DNA of 64,000 bases from Geosiphon pyriformis (GCA_016748015.1 JAAOMT010000009.1:390459-454458), one strand, 5' to 3'; shown: positions 9,844 to 21,938, counted from the first letter of the stretch. Numbers and translations: made by a program. The notes: generated by a model from the letters alone, not told the origin.

Positions 9844-12506
9844 TTTTTCAGTATGTTTCAGTATGTTTATTTATTAAAATTGATTGTTTTATCTGTTTTG
9901 AAATAGGTTTCTTTAATAGGTTCACTAATAATAAAAGAAATGCTAAATTCTCACTTTTTTGATCTCAAGAGAATTTTTGAGAATTATTTCTATGAATTGA
10001 GTTTGAAATAGCTGTTGTATTTATATCTTTTTTTTTGCGTAATAACTACCATATTGCGTCATAAACAAAATTCTCCTAATTACTTTTATCCCAGAACATT
10101 TGGAAATTTCCCCAATCAAAAAGTCTTCTATTGAAGAGCACTTTAAAGTAATTGACCCGATGCAAGAACAATTCTACATTACCCCCAACATGGAGCGATT
10201 ATCATGACATCACGTATTACGCTCGTATGACGGGTTTCCTTTTTTAATTGTGTGGCGAGGATTTTTTGATTGGGCAAAGGGCCGATCCAAATAATCTGAT
10301 CATTCATATTTCATTCTCAGGGTCGAATTCAGGGTAAAAAAAATAAAAATAAAACTATTATTAAATTTATTCAAATAATCAAGAATTAGAGAGAGATAAA
10401 GATTTAAAAGAGATAAAGATTGATAAGCACTATTTACTAACCAAGAATAATATTTCGGAATCATTTGCTATTTTCAAAAATGATGTAATGAGACATTTTT
10501 TGAAATATTCATGACCAATATTAATTCCTGACTCAAAAAAAAAAAAAACTTTTTTAGAAATTTAGATATCGTAAATTCGCGTGCACTCTCGAATAATCGA
10601 TAAAAAAAAATCATTTGATAAAAAACCATGATCTCATATTTCTCTCACGCTGGGCTCAACTATTAGATAGATCAAATTGGTGGCCATCCATTCAAATTGG
10701 TTGCTTAAGATTAAAATGCGTCATGTTGATCATTTTTAAACTCTTTGTGTTTCCCTACCTTTTGACGAATTTTCCGCTTTTTAGAATTATAAATTACTTT
10801 ATAATCGTGAAAAAATACAGAATTCCTTGATTTCCGAGTGACAGTTCCCAAGAAATTTTTTCGGACCAATTTGAAATAGTTCAAGGGTAGACCCATTATC
10901 TAAAGTTTGGGATCCCTTGTAACCGATCTGATGATACATTGTTTCCTAAATTTCTTTAGTGCTCGATTAACTAGATTAATATTATGTCATATGCAATAAT
11001 ATCAAGATAATACCCCTTTTTTTTTTTCAATTTTTTTGACGCAAAAATTCATGAGAAGCACTTTAAAAAAGTTTATAGTATCAGATAATGAAAAAATATA
11101 AATATATATACATAATTCATTATCTTACAACACTTTAAAAACCATTCAATTTTAACTACTGAATGGGAAATAGTTTATCTTGACAAGAGATCCAATAAAA
11201 TTTAATAATTATAAAGATATATTTACATCTGATTTTGCCAAAAAAAGAACTTTTTTTAAGTATATTCATGACACACACATATTTTGGGATGAATTTGTTA
11301 TCGTGAATATCCATTTTTAAAATAAACTGATTTTATAAATTTTTAGACCTATAGGTGTGGCAGAAACTAAATTTCATTTACTATAAAAATATGAATGCTA
11401 TCATTTTTTGGCTTGTTTTTTTATTTCCGCTCTAATGAATAATATTTTTATACGTAATTATTTTACATTTAATTAAATGTACATTTCTTTGATTTTTCCT
11501 TTATATTTAATATGCTAAAATTTACATGAACGACAATAGGGTCTGCAAACTAAATTAAGAAAAAGCCAAATTGTATATAATGTTTTTTTTCTATTATAAC
11601 AGATATGATTACAGAGGGTGGGAATATTAATTCGACCACTCTTATTTCGGCTTTTAAATAAAAATGTGGCACAATGGTTTTTATAAAACTTTATTTTCTC
11701 ATGCTACTACAAAGATAAAAAGTTTTTTTTTAAAGCAACTAAAATACTCCATTTCTTATGATACCTGCTTCAATTTGATCAGGGCATACTTTTGATCAAC
11801 TTTTCGAGTGAAATATCTTACCTTGGCAATTCTACAATTCGAAAAATTTACACTCATTGCGGTAGAGTATAGCTTCCCGTTTTCCGGGGAGAGGAAGACA
11901 CATCTTTTAAAGTGTCCAGAGTCAAAAAGATAATTTTGTAAAATTACACTCAAGCTAAATAAATTTCTAGAAATATAAAAACAAAAGTGATCGAATTAAT
12001 ATCCACACTCTTTATAACAAACTTATTGAATATAAAAATGTTTAAGTGTCCAAGAATAAATTATAATTATTTTTAATTTTTTAGTTTTGATTTTATTCTT
12101 AATAATTTAAAACTTTAGTGATGAAATAATCTTTAAATGTACAATAAAATTTGCATTTTGATTTTAGTTTATAAAGAATTAAAATGATATGATTAATAAA
12201 AGAAAATCAATCTTAAAAGAATTATAACTAAAAAAATGAAAGAATAATTAATAAAAATTTTTAATATTAAAAAATTCTCAATTAGTAAAATTTTATTTAA
12301 TTCTTATTATTAAAATTAAAAAATTATCTGCATTATATATATTTAAATGATGCCGTTTTTAATTAATATAATACCAAATTATTTTGAAAATAACAAAGAA
12401 TTACATTTTTCTTGAACGACGCTTTCATTAACCATGAATTTTAATATTCCATCCAAGGAAAATTGCTAAAAAGCAAGAATAATTCACTTTGGAGAATTTA
12501 GTTTTC
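9844..12506. other. Gene-free intergenic stretch
   Basis: I see only short frames with no motifs (for example minus 11756-11953 and plus 10615-10830). A 12-base inverted repeat (CCCAATCAAAAA near 10115, with its complement near 10260) bounds about 160 bases and could be a worn MITE, but no target duplication is evident. From about 11950 to 12420 the DNA is almost pure A/T. Confidence 0.5.
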
Positions 12507-13493
12507 TCACTCAATACTTTCAATCTCCATTGGTTCTTCGTGAGCAATTTCTTTAATTGGAACAGAGATAAGAGGCGAGATTGGTTCATTGTGAACAATC
12601 GGAGCAGGAATAAGAGGCGAGAAAGGAACGTTCTCCCAAGGAACCAAAGATTCATTCATAGCAAGAACGTATCTCAAATCTTGCTGTACATTCACATTCT
12701 CGGTCGGATTCATTATATGATTGTCAAGCACTGCATCGTTACTTGACGTTTGAAATGAGCCAGGAATGGGGACCGCTGATTGATTGTTTACTCCCAATGG
12801 GAGAGTTTGTGTAGCTATCCGATTGTTATCCAAAATACTTATAGGTGTCTCAACGGTTTGTTGGCTTTGTGGTACAAATACAGGAGGTACTACGGGAGGT
12901 AACACTGTAGGACCCAGTGGAACCGAATGTATATCAGAGGTATCATTTTTTTTGCCTTCAGCAGTCGTTTGGCTATGTGTTTGTTTTTGGGTCATAGAAA
13001 GATCTTCGTTAGAACCTTTAGGATCATGTTCTTTTGATTCCTGATGATCTGATTTCGGTTGTTTCGATGGAGGATTATTATTTGTTCGAGGATTCTCTGA
13101 ATGCGAGGGAGCTTCAGCGGGTTTTTTTTCTTTATCAGTTTTAGGAACAGCTGTCGAATGTGATCTTTCTTCAGCAGGTTTTTTTCCTTTATCAGTTTTA
13201 GGGACAGCTGTGGAATGTGATCTTTCTTCAGCAGGTTTTTTTTCTTTATCAGTTTTAGGAACAGCTGTCGAATCTGTTCTTTCTTCAGCAGGTTTTTGTT
13301 CCTTGTTACCAGTTTTATGAACAGTTGTCGGTGTTTCCTTTTCTACCAAAAGAATAGCTTTACGTACTGAATTCGTGGGATCATTTGGGTCGATTAGAAT
13401 AAATTCTTTTGCCGTTTCTTCTTTATTTGTCTTTTGATCTTTTCCTGATCCGTTTTTTAGGGTCTCATCGATTTTTGAGCCACTTTTTGCCAT
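12507..13493 (-). CDS. Low-complexity protein with 19-residue tandem repeats
   Basis: Single exon, 328 residues, ATG start. There is no signal peptide or membrane segment, and the product is highly charged and Pro/Ser/Thr-rich. Residues about 57-130 carry nearly four copies of a 19-residue unit, roughly KKPAEERSHSTAVPKTDKE. It is coded by a 57-base tandem DNA repeat at about 13116-13335 that is still very similar between copies. The middle is acidic and His/Gln-rich, followed by a Pro/Val-rich segment (VPLGPTVLPPVVPPVFVPQS). The C-terminus repeats the pattern HNEPISPLI and ends acidic. It looks intrinsically disordered. No family is recognised. Coding potential is supported by length and composition only. 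Confidence 0.6.
   Translation of the reverse strand: MAKSGSKIDETLKNGSGKDQKTNKEETAKEFILIDPNDPTNSVRKAILLVEKETPTTVHKTGNKEQKPAEERTDSTAVPKTDKEKKPAEERSHSTAVPKTDKGKKPAEERSHSTAVPKTDKEKKPAEAPSHSENPRTNNNPPSKQPKSDHQESKEHDPKGSNEDLSMTQKQTHSQTTAEGKKNDTSDIHSVPLGPTVLPPVVPPVFVPQSQQTVETPISILDNNRIATQTLPLGVNNQSAVPIPGSFQTSSNDAVLDNHIMNPTENVNVQQDLRYVLAMNESLVPWENVPFSPLIPAPIVHNEPISPLISVPIKEIAHEEPMEIESIE
13116..13335 (-). repeat. 57-bp tandem repeat inside the coding region
   Basis: Units begin at about 13116, 13173, 13230 and 13287. The 57-base period keeps frame and yields 19 residues per unit. Near-identity suggests recent unequal exchange or slippage. Confidence 0.9.
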
Positions 13494-13904
13494 TTTTTTT
13501 TGAAGATGGTCGAGTGGACATTAGATAGTGGCCTTATATGTTAAATATTCGTTATTTTATTTGATGATTGCGATAAATTATTATACTAGTATTACGGAAA
13601 AATGATGTAAATTTAATCGTGGCACAATACCATCAGAAACCAATATCAAATCAAGACCAAAAGGCTCTAGGCTACGAAAATTGTTGAGTGAGACATTCGT
13701 GCTGACTCATTTATTCAGTTGCAGTTCCATTACGCGGCGGATCCTTGATTCATACCCCATGTTAAATACATTGGCTCGAAATATTTTTTTAAAGAAATTT
13801 ACATCACTTGCAGTTAGTTTATTCCAGTGAAAATAACAAATTAACCTGTTAGGAAGGCCAAAAGCAATTGATTTTATTAATATAAAATTTAATATTCAAT
13901 TCTT

Positions 13905-14690
13905 TTCACCTTTACTCTCGATAATCAACTCGCAACGCTGCGACATTGGATTTACTAAATTTATTAACATAGTTTTTGGTAAAGAATTCCATATGTCGTT
14001 CCATATTTTGCGGCAATTTTTTTTCTACGTCACGTTTAACAATTTGCTACAGATTTATAATAGGATTTAGATCTGGATTAGGCAACGGCTAGTCAACAAC
14101 TTTTGGGGGGGGTACATTTTCCGCAAGAAATGCTTTAGCTCCTCGAATTTTATGTTTTGGATTTTATATTGTTGAAAGCACTACTTCTTGCCAAGTCTTC
14201 TGTTGACTTCTCCAAACATGCTGTTACAATATTTCAACTTAAAAAACTTACCATCCATAATACGTCGAAAACAATGTTTAATTGTGTTTGGAAACAGTTG
14301 AAATACTGTTTTATCAGAAAATAAACTTTCGTCAGCATTGCAGAGTAATTGGTAGTCTTTCATATGTCCAAATAATTTTAAATTTCAACCCCCTCTGTAT
14401 CTAGCTTAGTAGCAATCTTTTCCAGATAAAAGATTTTCCACGAAAATATTGACCTACTTTTCTCGATACATGTTCTGTAATCTTCTTGCGAACATTGTCA
14501 TTGTGCCAAATTTCTCACATCGTATCGTACAGTTGAGATAGGCTGCTTAGTGAGTTGACTTAATTTTAAGATGGGACATTCACTTTCATTCCAGAAGTAT
14601 AATAGCTTTGAGTTGCTATTTTTCTTGGAGTTATGTACAAAGCTGCAAATTAATTCCGCTTTGGATATAGTGCAAATGGAGTCTATCACA
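13905..14690 (-). pseudogene. Dead Tc1/mariner transposase
   Basis: Reading the minus strand across several frames, the parts appear in order. An HTH-like LSQLTKQPISTVRYDVRNL (near 14510-14570) comes first, then FSDKTVFQLFPNTIKHCFRR with the first Asp (near 14300). Next come a decayed FQQ...NPKH segment and AKAFLAENVPPPKVVD, then a stop, then PLPNPDLNPI (near 14040-14110). A block ending NYVNKFSKSNVAALRVDY closes it. Two Trp positions of the DDE region read TAG, the second catalytic Asp is lost and the Glu of NPIE reads Ile. It was a Tc1-like cut-and-paste transposase and cannot function now. Confidence 0.8.
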
Positions 14691-14699
14691 TGGATAGAA

Positions 14700-15739
14700 A
14701 ATGAAAAAGTCTCATATGTAGGTAACTTTTTACCTGTTGATTGTTAAATTTTTTCTTGTGAGGATGATTAACTAAGATGATTCTAGCTTTTAAAAGATTA
14801 GCCTTACCACTTCTTTAACATACATCATCCTGTTTTTCTTCTTAAAGTCTTGTTAAAGTAAGTAATCAGCCAATGTGCAGAAACGCTTTTAATATAAAAA
14901 TTTATAATTAGTTTCCCTAAATTATAAATAATAATAACCTTTTTATTGACCATATATTTTTTAAGTCATTCAAATCTGTCTAATTTCAATAAATTCAAAA
15001 AATAATTTGACAGTATTCAGATCCATTTTTTTGATTCTCAAGATATTATGCATTCAAATATTGCCAGTAAGGTGTAATTCATTAATGGATTAGGAAAGAC
15101 ATTAAAATTTATAAAGACTTTGTTGACGGAAAAAATGTATTGTGAGAGTTCATGTTCGTCGGGGATCGCATCGTCGAAGAGAACCACGAGTTTTGGAAAA
15201 TGGAGAAAAAAGTTATATTGAAAGAAGTCCAAGGCAAATCAGTAAAGCCTATCACGTTGGGTAATTTCCAAGATCATTCTGCGACTTGTTCGTTCCAATA
15301 GGGTCTCAAGTCCCGATCGTTTGAAATTGATAATTAGATGTAGTTTTTGTGAATGATAAAAAATTGGCCTGTGACATCAAGAGTCAAAATCAACCTTCAA
15401 CTTCTCCAAAATTTGGACATATGAGATTTACGATTTGATTCACTGGATTTTTAGCTTGTAGTTAATCTTTCCAAAATTTTATATTAAAAAACTGCGTTAT
15501 ATTGGATTTCGTGTTACGTCATGGTTAAGAAAGTTCTATATCCCTAAATCCTTTGTAGCCGCAGTTATCGTATATCTAATTACTGCGTACAATGAAATAT
15601 TATCATCTTTAGTTAAAATTGATATCCGCAGTTGATATCAACTTTGTTGTCCTGTACTCGTTTTTTAGCGATATAAATCGAACATTTTCCACCTTCCCAA
15701 TTTATAAAAACTAAATTTTTTAGAAATAATTTGTAAAAT
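14700..15739. other. Intergenic region upstream of the RNI-like gene
   Basis: Short frames on both strands show no motif. The part nearest 15740 probably holds the promoter and leader of the next gene, but I see no clear TATA box. Confidence 0.45.
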
Positions 15740-17292
15740 ATGGAACTTCCACCCGGAGCTGAAGATACTGAATGTTGGATCGACTGGTTTGAGAATTTAG
15801 AGGAGCTTGAAAATATTTCCCTCAAATTGGATCCAGGTAAATAATTTGTCGACGATCTTGTTAATTAGACACCCTTGAACTTAAGACGATTTCTCTACGA
15901 TTATAGAGCCGACAATACACAATTCTTTTGTGAACAATAAATCATTGAATATGTTTACAACGAGATGTCTCTTGGGCTATTTTCAAAAGTTTGAAGTACA
16001 TCCACGTCACTGTCAAAATCACAATGGTCTCTGGAATCTGCCTGGACTCCAAGAGATGATGCTTTACTTTTTGATGGCAAATCGTGATCATTTGCTGCTG
16101 ACGCGGACGGAGATACCCGAAAAACAATTTAAAAACGCGGAGAAAAATACTGAATCAAGGTTGGTCGACGAGTCATTAAAAATTAGGTTAGTTGAGAAAA
16201 TTATACTTTCTAAATTTCTTTAAAAAAAAAAGCTATAGTAACTAATATTTTTGATTCAATTTCCTTAGGTATAATTGGTTTTTGCCTTCTCTCTGTTCTA
16301 TTTGCCTTGAATTGGAACATGAAGCAACAAGATGCGAAAAAAGCTCCGTCCACTTCAAACTAGAATATGCAACATATGAGGAAGTTAAAGAAATAGTTGA
16401 TGGTTGCCATGCCAATGAACGCTCTTTCTTTCAAAAAATCAGTTTTGAATCATACAAATTTGAGGACCAAGCATCCTATTTCGAATTGGTACAACTTATC
16501 AAACGCAATAAAATCACTATCCTTGTCCTTGAACTTAGGAATTTCCAATTTTCCGAGAATGTATTACTTGAAATTGCTGACGCATTGAAAAGAAATAATC
16601 ATATTAAACATTTGGGTTTGTATAATATCAAATTGTCATCAAAGACATGTTCTGCAATGGCTGAAGTTGTTCATTACAACCGAACATTAAACCATCTCAT
16701 CTTGGATTCGGGGGATGAAAAATCTATTGATTTCAACACAAATAATTTAATCGAATTTCGTCATTCGCTGCTCAATAACATACACCTTGAAACCTTGAGA
16801 TTCCAATGGATTAATGACCACAACTTATCAACGCTTAATTATCAAGGCCTAATAAAAGCCAAGATAAATATACGACAACATGAGTTGGCGTCTGAAGTCG
16901 GAACATCGATTTCCAAGCTGTTAAAAGAAAACGATTGGTATAACAAAAATCAAGGCTTAGCAGCCTTACAATTTCTCAGATTGTTGCGAGTAGTATTATT
17001 CAGTGCTGGTACTAAAACCATAAAGAGCAGTAAGAATCCCGTAAAGAAAAATTTAAAATTAACATGGCCTTTGGAGATTTGGCTAATGATTTTCAAAAGT
17101 TTTACGGAACAAGAAGGCATGTCACAAGATCAGGTTCAACGGGTGATGATGTTCGCCAGAACTACGATAACATTATTGTCTCGAATCACAAAGAGGCAGT
17201 TTTTGAATTATGCTTGTGGGACTTTGGGATGGGAAATTTTAATGGAAGATGAAGAAAGAGCATTGAAGGATAGCGTTACATTAAAAAGGTAA
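15740..17292 (+). CDS. RNI/leucine-rich-repeat-like protein, three exons
   Basis: Exons are 15740-15836, 15907-16186 and 16269-17292 (466 residues), joined by two GT-AG introns of 70 and 82 bases that keep frame. The N-terminus is acidic (MELPPGAEDTECWIDWFENL). Residues around 128-142 are Cys/His-rich (CSICLELEHEATRC). From about 190 to 270 there are leucine-rich ribonuclease-inhibitor-like units, for example LVLELRNFQFSENVLLEIAD and NNHIKHLGLYNIKLSSKTC. These are followed by a helical C-terminus containing WPLEIWLMIFKSF, faintly like an F-box helix. Such repeats usually bind proteins. No signal peptide or membrane segment is seen. I cannot name a specific family. Confidence 0.7.
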
Positions 17293-17639
17293 AGGACATT
17301 TTCGTCTAACAGGATTGAAGAGAGAACTTTGATTTCATACATTACAATTGTCAGCATAAGACTTTATTGAATCCAATATATTAAAAAAATGTAAAATTTC
17401 AAATAAGCACTTTAAAAGTTTTGTTAGCTCATGAATAGAGGATGTTTCATAAATAGATCATATTGCCAGCAATTTATTTTTCTGTAGATGATTTGCATAT
17501 GTAACCATTTTTTAAAAATCAATATACATGTATCAAGTTTTCTACCTTTTTCGAAAAACGTTTTAATTTTTACGACTCGTCAACATTATATTATTTGTTA
17601 CGTGACAAAATGACGTTCACTTTTACACAGTTGGACCAA
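17293..17639. other. 3' flank, no gene seen
   Basis: AT-rich sequence after the RNI-like gene, presumably containing its 3' UTR. No recognisable element is seen before the transposon relic. Confidence 0.4.
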
Positions 17640-18045
17640 ATTAAAAACAAAAGGAAAGATTCTGGCATACATGGAAACCATAAATATCGCTCAAATCGCA
17701 AAAAATTCTTGGAAATGACGTGAGACCATAACAATACGCCGATTTATTGACAAAGTACAAAAGAACAGGGAAAAAGTGAAAACTTAGCACGTTCCGGAAA
17801 GTTTGCAAGATAACGCGCCGATTCATACTGCGGAAAAAAATCGCGAAAATGTTTGATGGAAAATAAAATTATGACTATCAATTGGTGGGTGAATTCGCAA
17901 GACCTGAATCCAATTGAGAAACGCTTGGAGGCTGTTGAAATTTGTTGTCGAAACTTAAGACTGCATCTGTTCTCGAAGAAGTTATTGCCTTAATGTCAAG
18001 GAGGATTGAAGTCAAATGGAGGGCCAACAAAGTATTAATTAGGTA
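17640..18045 (+). pseudogene. Internally deleted Tc1/mariner transposase relic
   Basis: The plus strand reads an HTH-like IAQIAKNSW...ITIRRFIDKVQKNREKVKT (about 17650-17790). It runs almost directly into QDNAPIHTA, which carries the second catalytic Asp (about 17805-17835). NKIMTINWWVNSQDLNPIEK with the final Glu follows (about 17860-17925). The segment that should carry the first Asp is missing, and stops and frameshifts are present. It is a deletion derivative of a Tc1-type element, with a D-to-E spacing close to the DD34E class. Confidence 0.75.
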
Positions 18046-18329
18046 TAATTTTTTATTCAGTATATAAATTGTTTAAAATAAAATAAACCGGAAAAGTGTC
18101 AGAATTTTCGTGTTCAATTTGAATGGCGCGTCCACTTTTTGGGGTACTCTACATTGGAATGTTTAAAAATACAAAAAACTTAATGCACTTTAAAATGCTA
18201 AAGTGATAGATTAAAAAAACTAAATGAGTGATAAATTATTCGAATATACATGATTAATAAAATCAAAAATTTATTTAGTCTAGAAAGAAGAAAATTTGTA
18301 GAATGAAAATAGGACGAAATTAATTGTTT

Positions 18330-19813
18330 TTAAGAGCTTTTATAAAAACGCCATCCACCGTGTATTTTTCCGTGTCTTCCGCACTTGTTTCCATGATGTT
18401 TGCCGTGGTACTTATTGGGATGTTGGTCTATATGATTTTTGACGCCATTCTGCTCTTTGTGATTCTTTCCATTTTGGCCAATTTTATTAAATTCTTTGTT
18501 ATCAATATCAACAAAAGTGGCAAGTTGAATTTTAGAACCAACAAAGTTACCATTTAGATTTTTGCTCTCTTGAAGACCAGAGGCAAGTTTATGTTGATTA
18601 TCTAGGTTAGCTTTGGCAATTTGTTTCTTCTCTTCTTCATCTTCTGCTTTATCATTTTTACCATCATCATCAAAATCAATCACAGTCACAAAATGAAAAA
18701 GGTTTCCATTGAAGTTTCCGTTCAGTTCACCACCCCCATTTCCATTATTATTTCCATTATTTCCTTTGGCACAAACTGTGAAATCAAAATCATTTTGACC
18801 ATTTTTTGATTTGTCAAGGAGTGTAATGAAAATGAAGCGATTTCCATTAAAATTTCCGTTCAGTTGGCCACCACCATTACCATTACTAAAACCAGAGCTC
18901 AAAGCTCGTTTTTGGTTTCCGTTATTGTTGCCATTTGAGTATCCGCTATTATTTCCATTAGCATTTCCATTAGAGTTTCCACCACCGTTACCATTTCGAT
19001 TTCCATTAAGCTCTTCACTTCCATTTCCGTTTATATTTCCGTTTTCTTGACCTCCACCATTTCCATTGGCATTCCCATTCGAGATTCCACTACCATTGCC
19101 ATTAATGTTACCATTTTTCTCGCCACCACCATTGCCATTATAATTACCGTTATCCTTGGAATGAATTTGTTTCCTGTATTGCGTACAAAGAGCTTTAGCG
19201 TCATCATGGCCTGGACGTTGGATAATTACCATTTGTTCAATGGAGTTGCCATTGAAGTTGCCATTCAATTTCCCTCCATTATTTCCATTGTAACTACCGG
19301 TGAAATCTTTAATAGGATATTGGAATAAATTTTTGTTATTTTAATGCTTATTTAAAAATTATAAGGTTATTATGATTTCTCACCTAAATTATTACTTTTT
19401 ACATTATTGTTGCTTTTTCGATTTCCATCACTTTTGTTGGAATTCTGATTTCCAGTCCCGAAAGCACTATTGTTTCCATTCTGATTGCCATTCTGATTTC
19501 CATTATTAGCATTACCATTTTCATTACCATTATTTATATTGCTATTGTTCCCATTTGCGTTCCCGTTCCCTGATCCTTTGTTCTGATTTCCATTATTATT
19601 CCCGTTATACATTAGACTGTTATTACCATTCTGATTCCCATTTTTATTGTTCGAATTTGCTTTGACGAAATTATTCGTTTCTGAAGCGTAGCTAGCATTT
19701 CGTTTCGATAAATGAGGGGTTGATAAATCTAAACCGTTTACGGTTAGAATAAGGGCACAAGAAAGGAATGTTGCAAAGCTGAGCATGGTAAGGTGGACAG
19801 ATTTTTTAGTCAT
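18330..19813 (-). CDS. Secreted Asn-Gly-Asn repeat protein, two exons
   Basis: Exons are 19813-19384 and 19306-18330 (468 residues), with a 77-base GT-AG intron. Residues 1-27 are a clear signal peptide (hydrophobic core LTMLSFATFLSCALILTV). HLSKRNAS just after it offers a Kex2-type Lys-Arg site, and a second one is QKRALSS. Exon 1 is then almost all N-G-N units with several NNS glycosylation sites. Exon 2 alternates Gly/Asn tracts (NGNANGNGGG) with at least three modules of the form LNGNFNGN followed by a short beta-like segment and an acidic turn (RFIFITLLDKSKNG, LFHFVTVIDFDDDG, KIQLATFVDIDNKE). The C-terminus is His/Gly/Lys-rich. It could be a cell-wall or extracellular adhesive protein or a solenoid. 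No family is recognised. Confidence 0.75.
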
Positions 19814-21480
19814 GACTAGATGAATATTTCAAAGATAAATAGGGAAATAAATAAAATGTAAAAATATTTTGATATTATAGTTATTTAAATCAAAGATTTT
19901 GTTGAGGTAAAGAATTTTCAAAAATTCGTTTGTCTCTAGAATTGGGAAAAGTGTCAAAGAATTTAAATGGATAAGAGAAAAAAAGAAGAATATAAGATTT
20001 GAGATATACTAGAAATTTGTGAATTCCGTTCAAGACAGAAGCTAAAAATACCAGATGTCAAGCTTTTGAGTGTGTTAAAATAGGAGTTTGTGGTGGTGGT
20101 AGTGGGTGAAGAGATGTAAGAGAGTGTGTGTGTGTCTTTCGACGAAAAAATTCAAGGGCTAACCATTTATATTATAATTCACAAAAGATTGTTATGAATT
20201 GGTTGAATAATAAACTTTCCCAAATATTACTGTGATACCCAACCTAATTTTTGACAACGGGGAATATTGTCTTTTATTTATCAAAGATAGATAAAAAAGT
20301 TGGTAAGAAAGACTTTTAGCAGAGTAAGTATTGATAAGCAAAATGGATATTATGAACATTTTTTAAAACATGTGGTTGATCACATTTTCCAAATTGGTAC
20401 AACAAACAGAGCTACATGGTAATAGCTAAAAATTTGAGGAATTAATATTTTTCCTCACAATCAAAAGTTTTAGCTATCTTATTTTTTTCTTTGTGGCAAA
20501 GGATAATTTTTTAACCCTTGAAAAACATATCAAATTAATGAAACATGTTTCAGTTTATCAAATATTGTATTCTGTCAAAATAGTGTGTAGGAAGATTAAA
20601 ATTTTAATAAAAGCAACAAATTTGAAAGAGTTAAAAATAATTTATCGATTGTTCGTTTTGGAATACATCAATTAAGTCCTTTTTCAATTGAACAAAACTT
20701 TATTGATAAACAAGACTTAATTGATAAACATACAATTTTAATCGAATAATGAATGTATTTATAAATCAAAAACATTAAATATTTTACACATTAAAATGAA
20801 TTATTTTCTGTTAATAATGATCTTTAAAAAAGTCCAGTTTCCAAACAAAACAAAAAATCCATCTACAAGAGTCAAATGCCACTGCTCTAAAATAATTTAG
20901 TAGACTTTCTTAAATTGTTATCAAATTTTTCAATGAATCTGTCTGTCAATTAACAAAGTCTTTGGACATTCGATGATTCAAAAGAAAATGATATCATTTA
21001 GATATTATATTTTTAGTAACGATCCAAAGATGTTTATAAATAAAGTTTTTTTATATAATTACCAGATTCAAAAAAGAATTCATAAAAAGGAATTATTATT
21101 AACGTTTGATTTCATTTGCTTTCTAATGAATTTATGAATAATAAGAAATTAATCTGTCAATGAATTAGATCCACTATTTGAAAATAGAAAGAATGTCATC
21201 AGAAAAAACTTTTATTAAAACATGAATTTGATGATGTGTGTGTGTAATATTTAAATTCATTGTTTTACTCAACTTTATTTCATAATAGGTGATTGATGAA
21301 TGAGTTAAGATATTTCCAAAAGTGATTCAGCTACTTGACACTTTTAATAGAAATCCTTTTATTAAACTTTTTTATATTTCAATAATTATGAAAATTTATG
21401 ATCAAACCAGTCCCAGCATAGAATAAAAATTTTTGTTTTATTAAAAGTTTTGCTTTCTTCTATATATCTATCTATATATT
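19814..21480. other. Gene-free AT-rich stretch
   Basis: This contains the presumed promoter of the NGN protein near 19.85-20.2 kb. Short G-rich runs (GTGGTGGTGG, GTGTGTGTGT) lie at 20.09-20.14 kb. A 60-codon frame at 20493-20675 has no motif. No RNA gene was identified. Confidence 0.45.
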
Positions 21481-21498
21481 TATTAGAAAACATATTAT

Positions 21499-21499
21499 G

Positions 21500-21554
<55 letters not shown>
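21499..21554. repeat. (ATT)n microsatellite
   Basis: About 18 uninterrupted ATT units. A shorter ATT run recurs at about 24010-24040. Confidence 0.95.
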
Positions 21555-21555
<1 letters not shown>

Positions 21556-21896
21556 ATAAAAAAGGTTATATTCTAAAATTAAACTTTTGCTTTCAATTTT
21601 TTACCTGTATGCTTATTTCAAAGCGCAAATAACTATCTATTGATTTTCATAGATTAATCAGGAAAATTTGAATCGGTAAATGAATAGTAATACATTTATA
21701 ACGTTACATGACCTATACCTTGTTGTTTCTAAAATCAACACGGTTATTAAATTGCTCAGGAAAGGTATGAAAGGAATAATTCAAATAATTTCAACTATAG
21801 AAAAAATTAATAAGGGTTTCAAAGATGTCATCAATTGGAATCATGTTGCAGCGATTTTTGGGAATAAATATAATGTATAAATAAATAAATTTAGTG

Positions 21897-21938
21897 TTTT
21901 TCATACAACAATATACATGTATATTGTTGTATGAAAAA
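21897..21938. repeat. 42-bp perfect palindrome
   Basis: The left arm TTTTTCATACAACAATATAC and its exact reverse complement meet at ...ACA|TGT... with no loop, centred between 21917 and 21918. Pairing stops at 21896/21939. It lies 17 bases past the end of a 66-codon open frame and about 130 bases before a Tc1-like terminus. Confidence 0.95.

Noticed and set aside
10112-10275. 12-base inverted repeat suggesting a MITE
   Set aside because: Arms are short, no target-site duplication is visible and there is no second copy in the window.
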